Below the pieces are notes generated by a model, which saw nothing but the letters and a program-made list of their open reading frames with translations, was not told the origin of the DNA and did no database searches. Below, one piece after another: positions 23,611-33,079 of a DNA stretch of 64,000 nt. How positions within the stretch are numbered: the first letter of the stretch is position 1; each line of letters begins with the position of its first letter. The stretch is taken from assembly GCF_000429325.1 (NCBI RefSeq), contig NZ_AUBQ01000006.1, positions 186,001-250,000 on the forward strand. The letters are read 5' to 3'. Made by a program: the position numbers and the translations under genes. This stretch comes from Fundidesulfovibrio putealis DSM 16056 (GTDB lineage: Bacteria; Desulfobacterota; Desulfovibrionia; Desulfovibrionales; Desulfovibrionaceae).

Positions 23611-25029
23611 TCACGAACCCTCGGCAGGGAGGTTGCTTGCGATGCCCAGCCCGGTTTCCAGGCTCAGCCGGAGCCGCCAGTCCCGCGCTTCTTCCAGGCG
23701 ACGACGCACTTCAAGCGCGAACAATGCGCAACCGGGCCGTCCGCCCAGCACGGCGTGGAGCGACAGGCCCGTTGCCAGCCAGTCCAGGCCCTCCGTCCGT
23801 TCCGTTGAATCCTCTGCGAAACCCCGCAGGAGTGTTGCCCGCCCGGCATGGGAAGCGCCGGACGCGTCGCTGTCCCGTGCGATCCGGGCGGCGCGTCGTC
23901 CGGCCCGGTGCCCGAACACCTGCGCGGCCAGCACCATGCCGCCCCCGATGCGGTTCGCGCCGTGCATGCCCGTGGCGCACTCCCCGCAGGCCAGCAAGCC
24001 GGGGATGCTGGTCTGTCCGTGCTCGTCGATGACGGCTCCGCCGTTGCTGGCGTGGGCCATGGGGGCCACATGCAGGGGCGCGCCGTCCGGCTGGATGAGC
24101 CGGACGATGCCGGATTCGTCCAGGCCGCTCGCCAGGGCGAGGTCCAGGGCTGAATCCTCCAGGCCGTAGGCGAAGGGGCAATGCCCCGCGCGGCTGGAAC
24201 AGAGCACGGGCAGGTCGGGCACAAGCCTTTCCACCGGAACGTCGCGCCCGTCAGGCAGAACCAGCCGATAGCCGCCAGCGCTCAGCGCGGCGGGTTGCCA
24301 GAAGGTCTTGCCCGGCACGGTGGCCCACATGAACTGGAGAAAGCCCAGGTTGGCCATGGCGGCTCCGGCGTGGGCCAGCAGTCCGTGGCTGTAGCCGGGC
24401 GTTCCGGGGCCTGCCATGGAATGGGCGAAGAGCCTGCCGGGACCGCCGAGCGCGACGATAACGGCTTTGGCGGCCACGAACACCGGCGGACCTCCATCGC
24501 GCGGGACCAGGAATGCGCCGGACGCCATTCCTTGGTCCGCTGCGATGGACGCAGCCAGCCATCCCGGCGCGAACAGGCAGCCCAGCGCATCCAGGCGCGC
24601 CTTGAAGCAGGCGAAGGCCCCGGCCAGTCCGGTGAACACGAACGCCCGGCGCGATTGCGGCGAGAAGCAGGATGAGTGCCCGAGCAGGCTGCCGGAGTCG
24701 TCGCGGGTGAAGTTCAGGCCGAGAGCGACGAGGTCTTGCAGGCGGGCTTCCCCCTCCCGGGCCTGGACGGCCAGCAGCTCGGGCGAGAGACGCGCGCCCC
24801 GGTTCAGGTCCAGGACCTCGCGGACATATGAGTCGCGCTCTGCGTCGTTCAAGCAGACGTGCATGCCCAGGGCGTTGTTCTGGTTGGCGAAGGAGGAACC
24901 GGAGGGAGCGCCTGTCGCGCTGGCGACCAGCACGCGAAGGCCGGGGGAGGATTCAAGGCAGGAGAGCGCGGCCCGAAGCCCGGCCAGTCCTGCCCCGAGG
25001 ATCAGAACATCGACCGATTCGGGCGGCAT
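23611..25029 (-). CDS. FAD-dependent oxidoreductase, L-aspartate oxidase/fumarate reductase flavoprotein superfamily
   Basis: Protein of 472 residues. The N-terminal dinucleotide fold is VDVLILGAGLAGLRAALSC; SGSSFANQNNALGMHVCLND follows. The C-terminal FAD signature IPGLLACGECATGMHGANRIGGGMVLAAQVFGHRAG near residue 350 and the preceding HVAPMAHASNGGAVIDEHGQTS are as in NadB and succinate dehydrogenase flavoproteins. It is shorter than NadB (about 530) and I cannot match all active-site residues, so the substrate is open. It lies 9 nt after the TPR gene, inside the minus-strand run with carA and ddl. Confidence 0.8.
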   Translation of the reverse strand: MPPESVDVLILGAGLAGLRAALSCLESSPGLRVLVASATGAPSGSSFANQNNALGMHVCLNDAERDSYVREVLDLNRGARLSPELLAVQAREGEARLQDLVALGLNFTRDDSGSLLGHSSCFSPQSRRAFVFTGLAGAFACFKARLDALGCLFAPGWLAASIAADQGMASGAFLVPRDGGPPVFVAAKAVIVALGGPGRLFAHSMAGPGTPGYSHGLLAHAGAAMANLGFLQFMWATVPGKTFWQPAALSAGGYRLVLPDGRDVPVERLVPDLPVLCSSRAGHCPFAYGLEDSALDLALASGLDESGIVRLIQPDGAPLHVAPMAHASNGGAVIDEHGQTSIPGLLACGECATGMHGANRIGGGMVLAAQVFGHRAGRRAARIARDSDASGASHAGRATLLRGFAEDSTERTEGLDWLATGLSLHAVLGGRPGCALFALEVRRRLEEARDWRLRLSLETGLGIASNLPAEGS

Positions 25030-25038
25030 GGCGGTCTC

Positions 25039-25845
25039 TTACAGCTTGCCCTGCTTCTTGAGGGCGAAGGTGAGCATCTTGCCAGCTTCCTGGAAATCGG
25101 GATTGAGCTTGAGGGCGATCCTGGCTGCCTTCTCCACCTTGTCGAACTTTTCCCAGTCGATGTAGAGGCGGCCCAGATTGAAATAGAGGTTGGGGTCTTC
25201 CTTGGCGTAGTTGACGGCGCGCATGAAATACTTCTCGCCCACGTCGTACTGGCCTAGTTTTCGAAGAACGATGCCGATGCGGTTGTAGAGGTGCAGCTGG
25301 TCCGGGGAGAGGCCCAGCGCTTCGTCCAGGTACTTGAAGGCGTCCTCGTAGAGCTCGGACTGCATGAACAGTTCGGCGATCTCGGCGCGCAGGTCGGAGT
25401 CGTTGGGGAACTCGCGCACCAGGCTGCTGAAGGTCTTTCGCGCAGCGGGGATTTCCTTGCGCTCGAGCTGGTCGCGACCGGTGTTCAGGCCCTCGGCGCG
25501 CCTCTGCTGGCGTCCCTCGATGGTGCCCTTGGCCTCGTCCACGGTGTTGGTCTGGAGTTCGCGCAGCAGCTCGCGCACGATCTCCAGGAGGGCTTTTTCC
25601 TCGCCCGGAGTGTAGGGGATCACCAGCGGATAGAGTGTCCGCAGTTCCTTGTTGTTGTTCAGCTGGTAGACGGCCTGTTGGATCAGCGTGGCGAATTCGT
25701 CCCGCTCGGCCTTCATGAGCTGGGCCTTGAGCATGGCCAGCACCGCCTCGCACAGGGCATTGACCGCCGGATGCGGTTTGCCCTGCTTGAGGTAGGTGTT
25801 TACCTGGGTGATCTGCTTCCTGGCCTTGGTGAGCTCTGCGGACAT
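25039..25845 (-). CDS. TPR protein with conserved helical N-terminus (carA-linked)
   Basis: Soluble protein of 268 residues. Residues 1-65 form a helical region (TKARKQITQVNTYLKQGKPHPAVNALCEAVLAML), about 70-130 a linker, and 130-268 several TPR units (ARKTFSSLVREFPNDSDLRAEIAELF, AFKYLDEALGLSPDQLHLYNRIGIVLRKLG, NLYFNLGRLYIDWEKFDKVEKAARIALKLNPDF). The upstream gene at 28.6-29.4 kb is a clear paralogue with the same N-terminal region. The ATG before SAELTK is used because GGAGG lies 6 nt upstream; a TTG one codon earlier is possible. It starts 22 nt after carA. Role unknown, probably protein-protein scaffolding. Confidence 0.85.
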   Translation of the reverse strand: MSAELTKARKQITQVNTYLKQGKPHPAVNALCEAVLAMLKAQLMKAERDEFATLIQQAVYQLNNNKELRTLYPLVIPYTPGEEKALLEIVRELLRELQTNTVDEAKGTIEGRQQRRAEGLNTGRDQLERKEIPAARKTFSSLVREFPNDSDLRAEIAELFMQSELYEDAFKYLDEALGLSPDQLHLYNRIGIVLRKLGQYDVGEKYFMRAVNYAKEDPNLYFNLGRLYIDWEKFDKVEKAARIALKLNPDFQEAGKMLTFALKKQGKL

Positions 25846-25867
25846 CAACCACCTCCGAAGGATTTGA

Positions 25868-26998
25868 CTAGCGGCCCAGTTCCCTGCGCAGCATCTCCCG
25901 GTACCGTTTGAAGAAGGAGCGGCTGTCGTGGGGGCCGGGTCCCGCTTCGGGGTGGTACTGGATGGCGATGATGGGCTTCTTGGTGTGCGCGAAGCCTTCC
26001 AGCGTGTTGTCGTTCAGGTTTACGTGAGTCATTTCAACATCGGAGAGGGTGTTGATGTCAACGCAGAAACCGTGGTTCTGTGAAGATATCTCGATATGCC
26101 CGGTGGCGAGTTCCTTCACCGGATGGTTCAGGCCGTGATGGCCGAACTTGAGCTTGTAGGTCTTGCCGCCCAGCGCCAGACCCAACAGCTGATGTCCCAG
26201 GCAGATCCCTGCGGTGGGGTAGTCGTGCATCAGGAGGCTGGTGGCCTGCACCATGTCGGTGAGCGCCGCCGGGTCGCCGGGGCCGCTGGACAGGAAGATG
26301 GACTCGGGGTTCAACTTCCTGACCTGCTCGGCGGTGAAGAAGGCGGGCACCACCAGCAGATCAAGCCCTTCAGCCACCAGGAGCCTAAGGATGTTCCACT
26401 TGATGCCGCAGTCGAAGGCCACCACGCGGGGGCCGGTTCCGGTCCAGGTGTAGGAGCCGTCGGGGTTCAGCGCCACCTTTTTGGGGGCTTTGCCGTCCCA
26501 GACGTAGGGCTCTTTGGGGGTGACTCCGCCCGCCAGGTCCAGGCCTTCCATGGGGGGCAGCTCGCGGGCCTGCTTCACCAAGTCGGCGGGGTCCTTGCAT
26601 TCGGTGGAGATGATGCCGCGCTGCGCGCCGTGCAGGCGCAGGTGGCGGGTCAGGGCGCGGGTGTCGATGCCCTCGATGCCCGCGACGTTGTGGCGGCGCA
26701 GGTAGTCGGGCAGGGTCTCCTTGGAGCGCCAGTTGGAAGGCTGCTTGCAGCATTCCTTGACGATGAAGGCCTCGACGCGGACGCGGTCGGATTCGACGTC
26801 TTCAAGGTTGACGCCGTAGTTGCCGATGTGGGGATATGTCATGCAGACCATCTGGCCGACGTAGGAGGGGTCGGTGAGGACTTCCTGGTAACCGGTCATG
26901 CCGGTGTTGAAGATGACCTCTCCTCCGGCGCGGCCGGGTCCGGTGAACGACGTGCCTTCGAACCAGGCGCCGTCTTCAAGGGCGAGAAAAGCTTTCAT
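25868..26998 (-). CDS. carA: Carbamoyl-phosphate synthase small subunit
   Basis: Glutamine amidotransferase subunit of 376 residues that releases ammonia for carbamoyl phosphate in arginine and pyrimidine synthesis. The N-terminal CPSase domain ([32 protein letters not shown]) is complete, and the class I GATase domain has the Cys nucleophile in [16 protein letters not shown] and [18 protein letters not shown] lies 6 nt before the ATG. carB is not in the window. It is 103 nt downstream of ddl and followed 22 nt later by the TPR gene. Confidence 0.96.
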   Translation of the reverse strand: MKAFLALEDGAWFEGTSFTGPGRAGGEVIFNTGMTGYQEVLTDPSYVGQMVCMTYPHIGNYGVNLEDVESDRVRVEAFIVKECCKQPSNWRSKETLPDYLRRHNVAGIEGIDTRALTRHLRLHGAQRGIISTECKDPADLVKQARELPPMEGLDLAGGVTPKEPYVWDGKAPKKVALNPDGSYTWTGTGPRVVAFDCGIKWNILRLLVAEGLDLLVVPAFFTAEQVRKLNPESIFLSSGPGDPAALTDMVQATSLLMHDYPTAGICLGHQLLGLALGGKTYKLKFGHHGLNHPVKELATGHIEISSQNHGFCVDINTLSDVEMTHVNLNDNTLEGFAHTKKPIIAIQYHPEAGPGPHDSRSFFKRYREMLRRELGR

Positions 26999-27101
26999 TG
27001 ATGCTCCAGACGCCGCGTGCGCGGCCGTGATATGGCAGGCTCAGCCGGGTCGGCTGTGTATAATGCCGGACCCCTGTTCGTCCAGTCCTGTTGTGGCCAG
27101 A

Positions 27102-28001
27102 TTATCTGCTCATGCCAAGTTCGATCAGCCGGGCGATGAGGGCCGGAAAATCGAGCCCCGCCGTGGCCGCCGCCCTGGGCAGGAGACTCGTGGCCGTCAT
27201 GCCGGGGAGGGTGTTCACCTCCAGCAGCACGGGAGTCTCGCCGGTGAGGATGAAATCCGCGCGCGAATATCCCGAGCACCCCAGCAATTTGTGCGCGGCC
27301 AGGGCGGAGCGGCGCACCGCGTCCAGCACCGGCTCGGGCAGCGGGGCGGGGCAGATCTCCTCGGCGGCGTCCTTCACGTATTTGCTCTGGTAGTCGAAGA
27401 AGGCCCCGGTCTTGGGCTTTATGAGGATGGGCGGCAGGGCTTCCTCACCCAGCACCGCGCAGGTTACCTCCAGGCCGGAAAGCGCCGGTTCGGCCAGCAC
27501 CTCGCGGCCTTCGGCGAAAGCCGCGTCCAGCGCAGGGCCGAGTTGGGCCTCGGTGCTGACGAAGCTCATGCCCAGGCTCGACCCGCCGTTGTTGGGCTTG
27601 AAGTAGGCGGGCAGGCCGAAAGACGGCCGCCAGCCGGGCGCGGGCCGCTCAACCAGCAGCTCCCAGTCTGCGGTGACGAGTCCTCCCGCGCGGAACACCT
27701 GCTTGGAAGCGGCCTTGTTGAGCGCCAGGAAGGATGCCTCGGGCTGGCTGCCCTGGTAGGGGCACCCGGCGGCGTGGAGCAGGGCCTGGATCAGGCCGTC
27801 TTCGCCGGGGGAGCCGTGCAGGTTCAGGAAGGCGAAGTCGTGGACGCGGGCCGTGTCGGTGATGCGGTCGAATTGGTCGAGGGGGTCCAGGCGGGTCACG
27901 TCGTGACCGAGGCTCAGAAGCGCCGCTTCGATCTGGCGCGCGCCCGAGAGCGAGACCTCACGTTCGCTCGACCAGCCGCCCGCTATCAAAAGTATCTTCA
28001 T
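27102..28001 (-). CDS. ddl: D-alanine--D-alanine ligase
   Basis: ATP-grasp ligase of 299 residues producing D-Ala-D-Ala for peptidoglycan. Signatures are [19 protein letters not shown] at the N-terminus, [10 protein letters not shown] near residue 60, [18 protein letters not shown] near 155, [12 protein letters not shown] and [17 protein letters not shown] at the end. It begins 44 nt inside the 3' end of the HD-domain gene, so the two are translationally linked. Together with alr at the window start, it covers D-Ala supply and use. Confidence 0.95.
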   Translation of the reverse strand: MKILLIAGGWSSEREVSLSGARQIEAALLSLGHDVTRLDPLDQFDRITDTARVHDFAFLNLHGSPGEDGLIQALLHAAGCPYQGSQPEASFLALNKAASKQVFRAGGLVTADWELLVERPAPGWRPSFGLPAYFKPNNGGSSLGMSFVSTEAQLGPALDAAFAEGREVLAEPALSGLEVTCAVLGEEALPPILIKPKTGAFFDYQSKYVKDAAEEICPAPLPEPVLDAVRRSALAAHKLLGCSGYSRADFILTGETPVLLEVNTLPGMTATSLLPRAAATAGLDFPALIARLIELGMSR

Positions 28002-28605
28002 GGAGATTCATCCCGAGGGTTTGGCTCAGGGCCGTTTCAATGGCTTCCGCCTGGCTCCTGGATTCCGCCAGCCGGTCGCGGATGTATTGGGTGGTGCCGT
28101 AGCGGGAGTAGAGATCATCGAAGCGTTCGTCAAGGGTGACAACGGTGTCGTGGCGCACGCGCTTGTCGCCGTAGATGATGGCCATGGGCAGGAAATAGGC
28201 GCGCACGTCCACGTCCCAGGGCCAGTGCACGTGATGGATGATGCCCATGGCCAGGAGCGGGTTGCCGGTGCGCTCCTGCATCCACGCGCCGCCCAGTTGG
28301 CTGTGGTTGCCGCCGTGGCGGATGGTGTAGGTCTTGGCGATGTCGTGGAGCAGGGCCGAGGCGCGCACTGTCTGCACGTCGACGTCGAGCCCCGCGCGCG
28401 CTGCGGCCAGGGCCAGGCTGGTGGCCACGCGGGCCACGCCCAGGCTGTGCTCGCGGATGTGGGGGAGCATGTCGTACTCGTCCCAGAACGCGTAGCACTG
28501 CATGTCCGAAGGCGAATCCGGCAGCGATGCCGGGCTCGGAAGCACCGGGGGCTCGAGGTTCAGCAGGGGCTGCCAGGGGGGGGCGGGGTGGTGCCTGGCT
28601 GCCAT
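27958..28605 (-). CDS. HD-domain phosphohydrolase
   Basis: HD-superfamily protein of 215 residues. Metal-binding residues appear as [16 protein letters not shown] (first His), [24 protein letters not shown] (HD pair with further His) and [15 protein letters not shown]. Members with this pattern act on nucleotides or phosphorylated small molecules; substrate unknown. Its ATG overlaps the TGA of the upstream TPR gene (TGATG), which fixes the start and implies coupled translation; the first ~40 residues are Pro-rich. Its 3' end overlaps ddl. Confidence 0.85.
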   Translation of the reverse strand: MAARHHPAPPWQPLLNLEPPVLPSPASLPDSPSDMQCYAFWDEYDMLPHIREHSLGVARVATSLALAAARAGLDVDVQTVRASALLHDIAKTYTIRHGGNHSQLGGAWMQERTGNPLLAMGIIHHVHWPWDVDVRAYFLPMAIIYGDKRVRHDTVVTLDERFDDLYSRYGTTQYIRDRLAESRSQAEAIETALSQTLGMNLHEDTFDSGRLVERT

Positions 28606-29432
28606 CACATCATGTCCCGACAGTGGCGGGATGCGAATTCGAGGCCCTTCCTGGCCGGTTCCAGGCTGGGGTCTATCTCCAGGACGCGACGCAGCGTGCC
28701 CTGGGCCTTCACCCAGTTGCCCGAGTCGATGTACACCCGCGAGAGGTTGAACAGGTAGTTGATGTTGTCCTTGTCGACTTCCAGTGCGGCCATGTAGGCG
28801 GCTTCGGCCTGGTCGAATTTCTTTATCTTGCGGAAGGCCACGCCCATCATGGCCAGGCTCTTGTGGTCGGCGGGGTCGGCGGCCACGGCCATCTCGAGGA
28901 AGGTGATGCATTCGATGTGGTTGATGTCGAAGAGGAGCTTGCCTATCTCGGCAAAAAGCGCGCTGTCGCCAGGGTAGTCCTCGCAGAGGCGTTTGAAGTG
29001 CGCCACTGCGCCGTCGAAATACTTCTGCTGCAGCAGCTGCCTGCCCTTTTCAAGGCGCTCGGCCTTGGCCTGGATGCGCGCCTCTTCCGCCAGTTCGCTC
29101 TTCTGGTGCTTGCTGGCATCGATGAGCCCCGGCAGGTCCCGGAATCTGGCGAGCAGTTCTAGTTCCTTTTTGGGAACATACGCCAACGGTTCCTCGCTGA
29201 CTTCCTTCACCAGCGGATCAAAGCTGATGAGGTTGACGGCTTTCTCCAGAAGTTCCTGATATTCTTTTCTTTCCTGCTTGATGAGCAGGTTTCCGTGCTT
29301 GATGTAGGCGACGAGCGCGAAGACCACCGTCTTGATGGCGTTGTCGATTTTTCCGTCCTTGAGGATGGATACGATATTGAGAAGGTGCTTTCGGGCCTGA
29401 CGGATCAGTTCGTCCGGATTGTTTTCTTGCAT
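28605..29432 (-). CDS. TPR protein with conserved helical N-terminus (first gene of ddl-carA run)
   Basis: A 275-residue paralogue of the TPR protein after carA. Residues 1-70 share the same helical region (RQARKHLLNIVSILKDGKIDNAIKTVVFAL, KQERKEYQELLEKAVNLI), then a charged linker (KHQKSELAEEARIQAKAERLEKGRQLL) and C-terminal TPR units (AVAHFKRLCEDYPGDSALFAEIGKLL, AEAAYMAALEVDKDNINYLFNLSRVYIDSGNWVKAQGTLRRVLEIDPSL). It is the first gene of the minus-strand run that includes HD, ddl, carA, the other TPR gene and the FAD gene. Function unknown. Confidence 0.85.
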   Translation of the reverse strand: MQENNPDELIRQARKHLLNIVSILKDGKIDNAIKTVVFALVAYIKHGNLLIKQERKEYQELLEKAVNLISFDPLVKEVSEEPLAYVPKKELELLARFRDLPGLIDASKHQKSELAEEARIQAKAERLEKGRQLLQQKYFDGAVAHFKRLCEDYPGDSALFAEIGKLLFDINHIECITFLEMAVAADPADHKSLAMMGVAFRKIKKFDQAEAAYMAALEVDKDNINYLFNLSRVYIDSGNWVKAQGTLRRVLEIDPSLEPARKGLEFASRHCRDMM

Positions 29433-30074
29433 GGGGACGCCAATAGTGTCTGATGTGCAGATGATGCCTGTTTCAATCGGATGTAAATGATTGCATGGGG
29501 AGTCCGCTTTGGCAAGCGGATTCTCGGAGGCGGAGACTGCACCATGGGCTTTTCGATACGACTGTCTGCTTGTGTTTTCTTTCCACTAGTGACCGGGTGA
29601 TAAATATTGCGTTGGGAAAGTGCACATGCAGCAGTGCCTCGGATGGTGATGCGCATAATGTGCAAAGCGAAAGTCTGGGGTCTGGCGAAGTATCCCTAAA
29701 CGGTGTGAATGATGAGGGATGTGTCAAATATGCAGTAGGGCGACCGTTGGTCCGGAGAGTATGCGCCGGGCTACTGGAGCATCCCGGGTCAGAAAAGTTC
29801 TCCTGCATGGCTATAACCCTGAAGCGCCTGTAGTGGTTGTGCGTCCGCAACCGTGGGGACTGGCCGATAGATTAGTCTGCTTGCGCAAATTGTCATTCAG
29901 GTTGCAGTTGTTGTTGCGAAAATTTTCTCTGCTGAGTAGTATTGACCTGTCCGGCCAGTCCGTGCGGATGATGTGTGTTTCCTCCTGCCTCTCATGCGCT
30001 TACGCCGGTCCATGCGGCTTGAGGCGCCTGAAACAACTCTACCGGAGTTCCCTCCGCTTCAGACTGGATTCCCC
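29433..30074. other. Divergent intergenic region upstream of TPR and chemoreceptor genes
   Basis: 642 nt, less GC-rich than its surroundings, with no supportable gene. It must contain the promoters of both flanking transcription units. Small inverted repeats are visible (TCCGCTT-N4-AAGCGGA at 29503; GGTTG-N8-CAACC near 29834) but no clear operator or sigma-specific promoter was recognised. Confidence 0.6.
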
Positions 30075-31670
30075 ATGACCATAAAAACCAGGCTTGTTTC
30101 ATCGGTCGTCGCAATGGCCCTTGTCGCATTCTCCGTGTTCACGGCCACCTGGATGCTCAGCCGGGCTCAGGACGGGGCGGACGCCGCCACGCTCCAACTG
30201 GCCGGGGGCGCGCTGATAGCCCTGCTGTGCGGGCTCAGCATCCACGGCATGTACCGCCATGTGCTGACTCCCCTCAAGGCGATACACGATTACGCCCAGG
30301 CCCATGCCAAGGGGGACCATTCCTTCCCCCTGGAAGGGGATTTCACGGCGGAGCTGGCCGAAACAGCCGCAGCCGTCCGCACCATGAACGCAAACATGCT
30401 CGACGCGCTGGGATTTTCGCGGGGCGTGCTGGCGGGCATCAAGACGCCGTTCGTGGTGGTGGACTCCGAAAGCCGCCTGACCCTGACCAACCAGGCCCTC
30501 ATGGACATACTGCAATACGACGGCAAGGCCGAGGACAACTACGGGCAGAACGTGGCCCACTTCTTCTACGGCGACGCCAGCCGCAAGACGGTCCTCTCCG
30601 AGGCCATGGCCACCAATTCCTCCATCATCAAGGAAGTCATCACCACGGGAAAACGCGGAGCCAAGCGCAACATCCTCATCGCGGCCTCCCCCCTGTTCAA
30701 CGACATCACCGGCAAGCTCATGGGCGCGCTCTGCCTGTACACCGACCTGACCGAGCTCCGGGCCAAGGAAGAGGAGATCAAGCGCCGCAACGGCATGCTG
30801 GCTCAGGCCGCCCATGAGGCCGACGCCATCTCCGGCGAGGTGGTGCGCAACACCGAGACCCTCATGGACCGCTTCGACCGCGCCGGGCAGGGAGCCGCCC
30901 AGCAGCGCGAGCGCCTGGAAGGCACGTCGGCGGCGGTCTCCGAGATCGACGCCTCGGTGACTCACGTGGCCCGCAGCGCGGAGGAGGTGGCCCTGAGCGC
31001 CGAGGAGGCCGGGAGCAAGGCCGTGGAGGGCGAGAAGATGGTCTCCGGGCTGGCCCAGGCCATGGAGAAGGTCCAGGACAGGGCCAACGGCCTGCGCGAC
31101 GCCATGGGAGCGCTGGGCAGGCAGGCCGAGGACATCGGGCGGGTGCTCACGGTCATCTCCGACATCGCGGACCAGACCAACCTGCTGGCCTTGAACGCCG
31201 CCATCGAGGCGGCGCGCGCGGGCGAGGCCGGTCGCGGCTTCGCCGTGGTGGCCGACGAGGTGCGGAAACTGGCAGAGAAGACCATGGTGGCCACCCGCGA
31301 GGTGGGGGACGCCATCGGGGCCATCCAGCACGGAGCGCGCGGCAACGTGGAGCAGGTGGACCTGGCCGTCACCGCCATCGGCGAGACCACTGCCATGGCC
31401 CAGGGCTCGGGAGAGGCGCTGGGGGCCATCGTCAAGCTGGTGTCGCAGACATCGCAGCAGGTGCGCGCCATCGCCCTGGGAGCCCAGGAGCAGGCCTCGG
31501 CCGTGCGTGACGTCACCGAGGCGGTCAGCGACATAAGCCGCGTGGCGGCCCAGACCTCCGAGGGCATGGAGGAGTCCGCCCAGGCCGTGCAGGACCTCAT
31601 GGGGCTTACAGAACGCCTGCGCGGGCTTATCGACGCCATGGCCCAGGACCAGCCCTCGGCCTTGACTTAG
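30075..31670 (+). CDS. Methyl-accepting chemotaxis protein with PAS domain, minimal periplasmic loop
   Basis: Receptor of 531 residues. Two transmembrane segments (about 4-26 and 38-60) are separated by only about 10 residues, so there is no periplasmic ligand domain. A cytoplasmic PAS-like domain (about 110-225, with [23 protein letters not shown]) leads into a signalling domain whose hairpin tip [41 protein letters not shown] lies at about 362-402. It should sense an internal signal, such as redox or metabolic state, and signal via CheA/CheW. The start is the ATG at MTIKTRLV, just before the first span; there is no close ribosome site, and an open frame extends 34 codons upstream. Confidence 0.92.
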   Translation: MTIKTRLVSSVVAMALVAFSVFTATWMLSRAQDGADAATLQLAGGALIALLCGLSIHGMYRHVLTPLKAIHDYAQAHAKGDHSFPLEGDFTAELAETAAAVRTMNANMLDALGFSRGVLAGIKTPFVVVDSESRLTLTNQALMDILQYDGKAEDNYGQNVAHFFYGDASRKTVLSEAMATNSSIIKEVITTGKRGAKRNILIAASPLFNDITGKLMGALCLYTDLTELRAKEEEIKRRNGMLAQAAHEADAISGEVVRNTETLMDRFDRAGQGAAQQRERLEGTSAAVSEIDASVTHVARSAEEVALSAEEAGSKAVEGEKMVSGLAQAMEKVQDRANGLRDAMGALGRQAEDIGRVLTVISDIADQTNLLALNAAIEAARAGEAGRGFAVVADEVRKLAEKTMVATREVGDAIGAIQHGARGNVEQVDLAVTAIGETTAMAQGSGEALGAIVKLVSQTSQQVRAIALGAQEQASAVRDVTEAVSDISRVAAQTSEGMEESAQAVQDLMGLTERLRGLIDAMAQDQPSALT

Positions 31671-31747
31671 GCCGGGGAAGCCCCCATATTCCCGACATCT
31701 TTCCGCGCCGAACTCTACCGTCGCGGTCTACTTGGGAGGATTCCCGC

Positions 31748-31975
31748 ATGTGTCTTGCAGTTCCCATGGAAGTGAAACACGTTGAAGGCGATGTGGCCGA
31801 TGTCGAAATCGGCGGCGTCCGCAAGCAGATCCGCCTTGACCTGATCGCGGACAGACCCCAGGTGGGCGAGTTCGTCATCATCCACGCGGGATTCGCCATC
31901 CGCATCCTCAACCGCGAAGAGGCCATGGAAACCCTCAAGATTTTCCAGGAAGGGTGGAACCTTGAACTCATTTGA
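31748..31975 (+). CDS. hypC: Hydrogenase maturation factor HypC
   Basis: A 75-residue chaperone that, with HypD, carries the Fe(CN)2CO unit into [NiFe]-hydrogenase. It has the essential N-terminal MCLAVP with Cys2, VGEFVIIHAGFAI near residue 38 and a normal C-terminal helix. GGAGG sits upstream of the ATG. Its last 14 nt overlap hypD, which starts with TTG, implying coupling. Confidence 0.96.
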   Translation: MCLAVPMEVKHVEGDVADVEIGGVRKQIRLDLIADRPQVGEFVIIHAGFAIRILNREEAMETLKIFQEGWNLELI

Positions 31976-33065
31976 GGCCCTGCGCGACCCTGAACGCTGC
32001 AAGGCCGTCCTGGCCCAGATTGAAGAGGCCATGCAGGGGCAGACGCTCCGTTTCATGGAGGTCTGCGGCACCCACACCGTGGCCCTGTTCCGAAGCGGCG
32101 TGCATTCGCTGCTGCCGTCCTCGGTTGTGCACCTGACCGGACCCGGCTGCCCGGTGTGCGTCACCCACGAATCCGAGGTGGCCGCCTACATGGAGCTGGC
32201 CGCCCGACCGGACGTCATCATCGCCACCTTCGGCGACCTCATGCGCGTTCCCGGTCCCGGCGGCAGCACCCTCAAGAAGGCCCAGGCCGAGGGCGCGCGC
32301 GTGGAGGTTGTCTATTCCCCCTTCGACGCCCTGGCCGTGGCAGCGAACAATCCCGGCGACAAGGTGGTCTTTCTGGGCATCGGCTTCGAGACCACCGCCC
32401 CCACCGTGGCCGCTACGGTGCGCCTGGCCAAGCAGCAGGGGCTGGCGAACTTCTTCGTGATGCCCTTCCACAAGCTGGTCCCGCCCGCTCTGGACGCGCT
32501 CTTGTCCGACCCGGCCATGGCCATCGAGGGCTTCATGCTGCCGGGGCACGTCTCGGCCATGATCGGCCTCAAGCCGTACGCTCCGCTGGCGGAGAAATAC
32601 GGCATACCTGCGGTGGTGGCGGGTTTCGAGCCCCTGGACCTATTGCAGGCCATCCTGCTGATGGCCGAGATGAAGCGCCAGGGCAAACCCCGCGTGATCA
32701 ACAACTACAAGCGCGTGGTGTCCGACGAGGGCAACCCCAAGGCGCTCTCCATCCTCTACGAGGTCTACAAGCCCGGCGACGCCCTGTGGCGCGGCATCGG
32801 GACCATCCCCGGCAGCGGCCTTGTGATGTCCGACGCCTACAAGGCCTTCGACGCCTTCGAGGCCCTGGGCGTCACGCTCAAGGAGTCCAAGCCTCTGCCC
32901 GGTTGCCGGTGCGGGGAGGTGCTCAAGGGCATCATGCCGCCCAACCAGTGCCCCCTGTTCGCCAAGGCCTGCACCCCGGCCAGCCCCGTGGGGCCGTGCA
33001 TGGTCTCCACCGAAGGCAGCTGCGCCGCCTACTACAAGTACCAGCTCGACCTCTCACCCGCGTAA
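31962..33065 (+). CDS. hypD: Hydrogenase maturation protein HypD (TTG start)
   Basis: A 367-residue Fe-S protein that assembles the Fe(CN)2CO cofactor with HypC and HypE. Conserved motifs are MEVCGTHTVALFRSGVHSLLP near residue 32, TGPGCPVCVTHE near 59, GIGFETTAPT, the HVSAMIG stretch and GCRCGEVLKGIMPPNQCPLFAKACTP near the end (Fe-S ligands). The start is a TTG (NSFEALRDP) inside the hypC end; GGTGG precedes it. No in-frame ATG fits the conserved N-terminus better. Confidence 0.95.
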   Translation: MNSFEALRDPERCKAVLAQIEEAMQGQTLRFMEVCGTHTVALFRSGVHSLLPSSVVHLTGPGCPVCVTHESEVAAYMELAARPDVIIATFGDLMRVPGPGGSTLKKAQAEGARVEVVYSPFDALAVAANNPGDKVVFLGIGFETTAPTVAATVRLAKQQGLANFFVMPFHKLVPPALDALLSDPAMAIEGFMLPGHVSAMIGLKPYAPLAEKYGIPAVVAGFEPLDLLQAILLMAEMKRQGKPRVINNYKRVVSDEGNPKALSILYEVYKPGDALWRGIGTIPGSGLVMSDAYKAFDAFEALGVTLKESKPLPGCRCGEVLKGIMPPNQCPLFAKACTPASPVGPCMVSTEGSCAAYYKYQLDLSPA

Positions 33066-33079
33066 GTCATAGGGAACCC

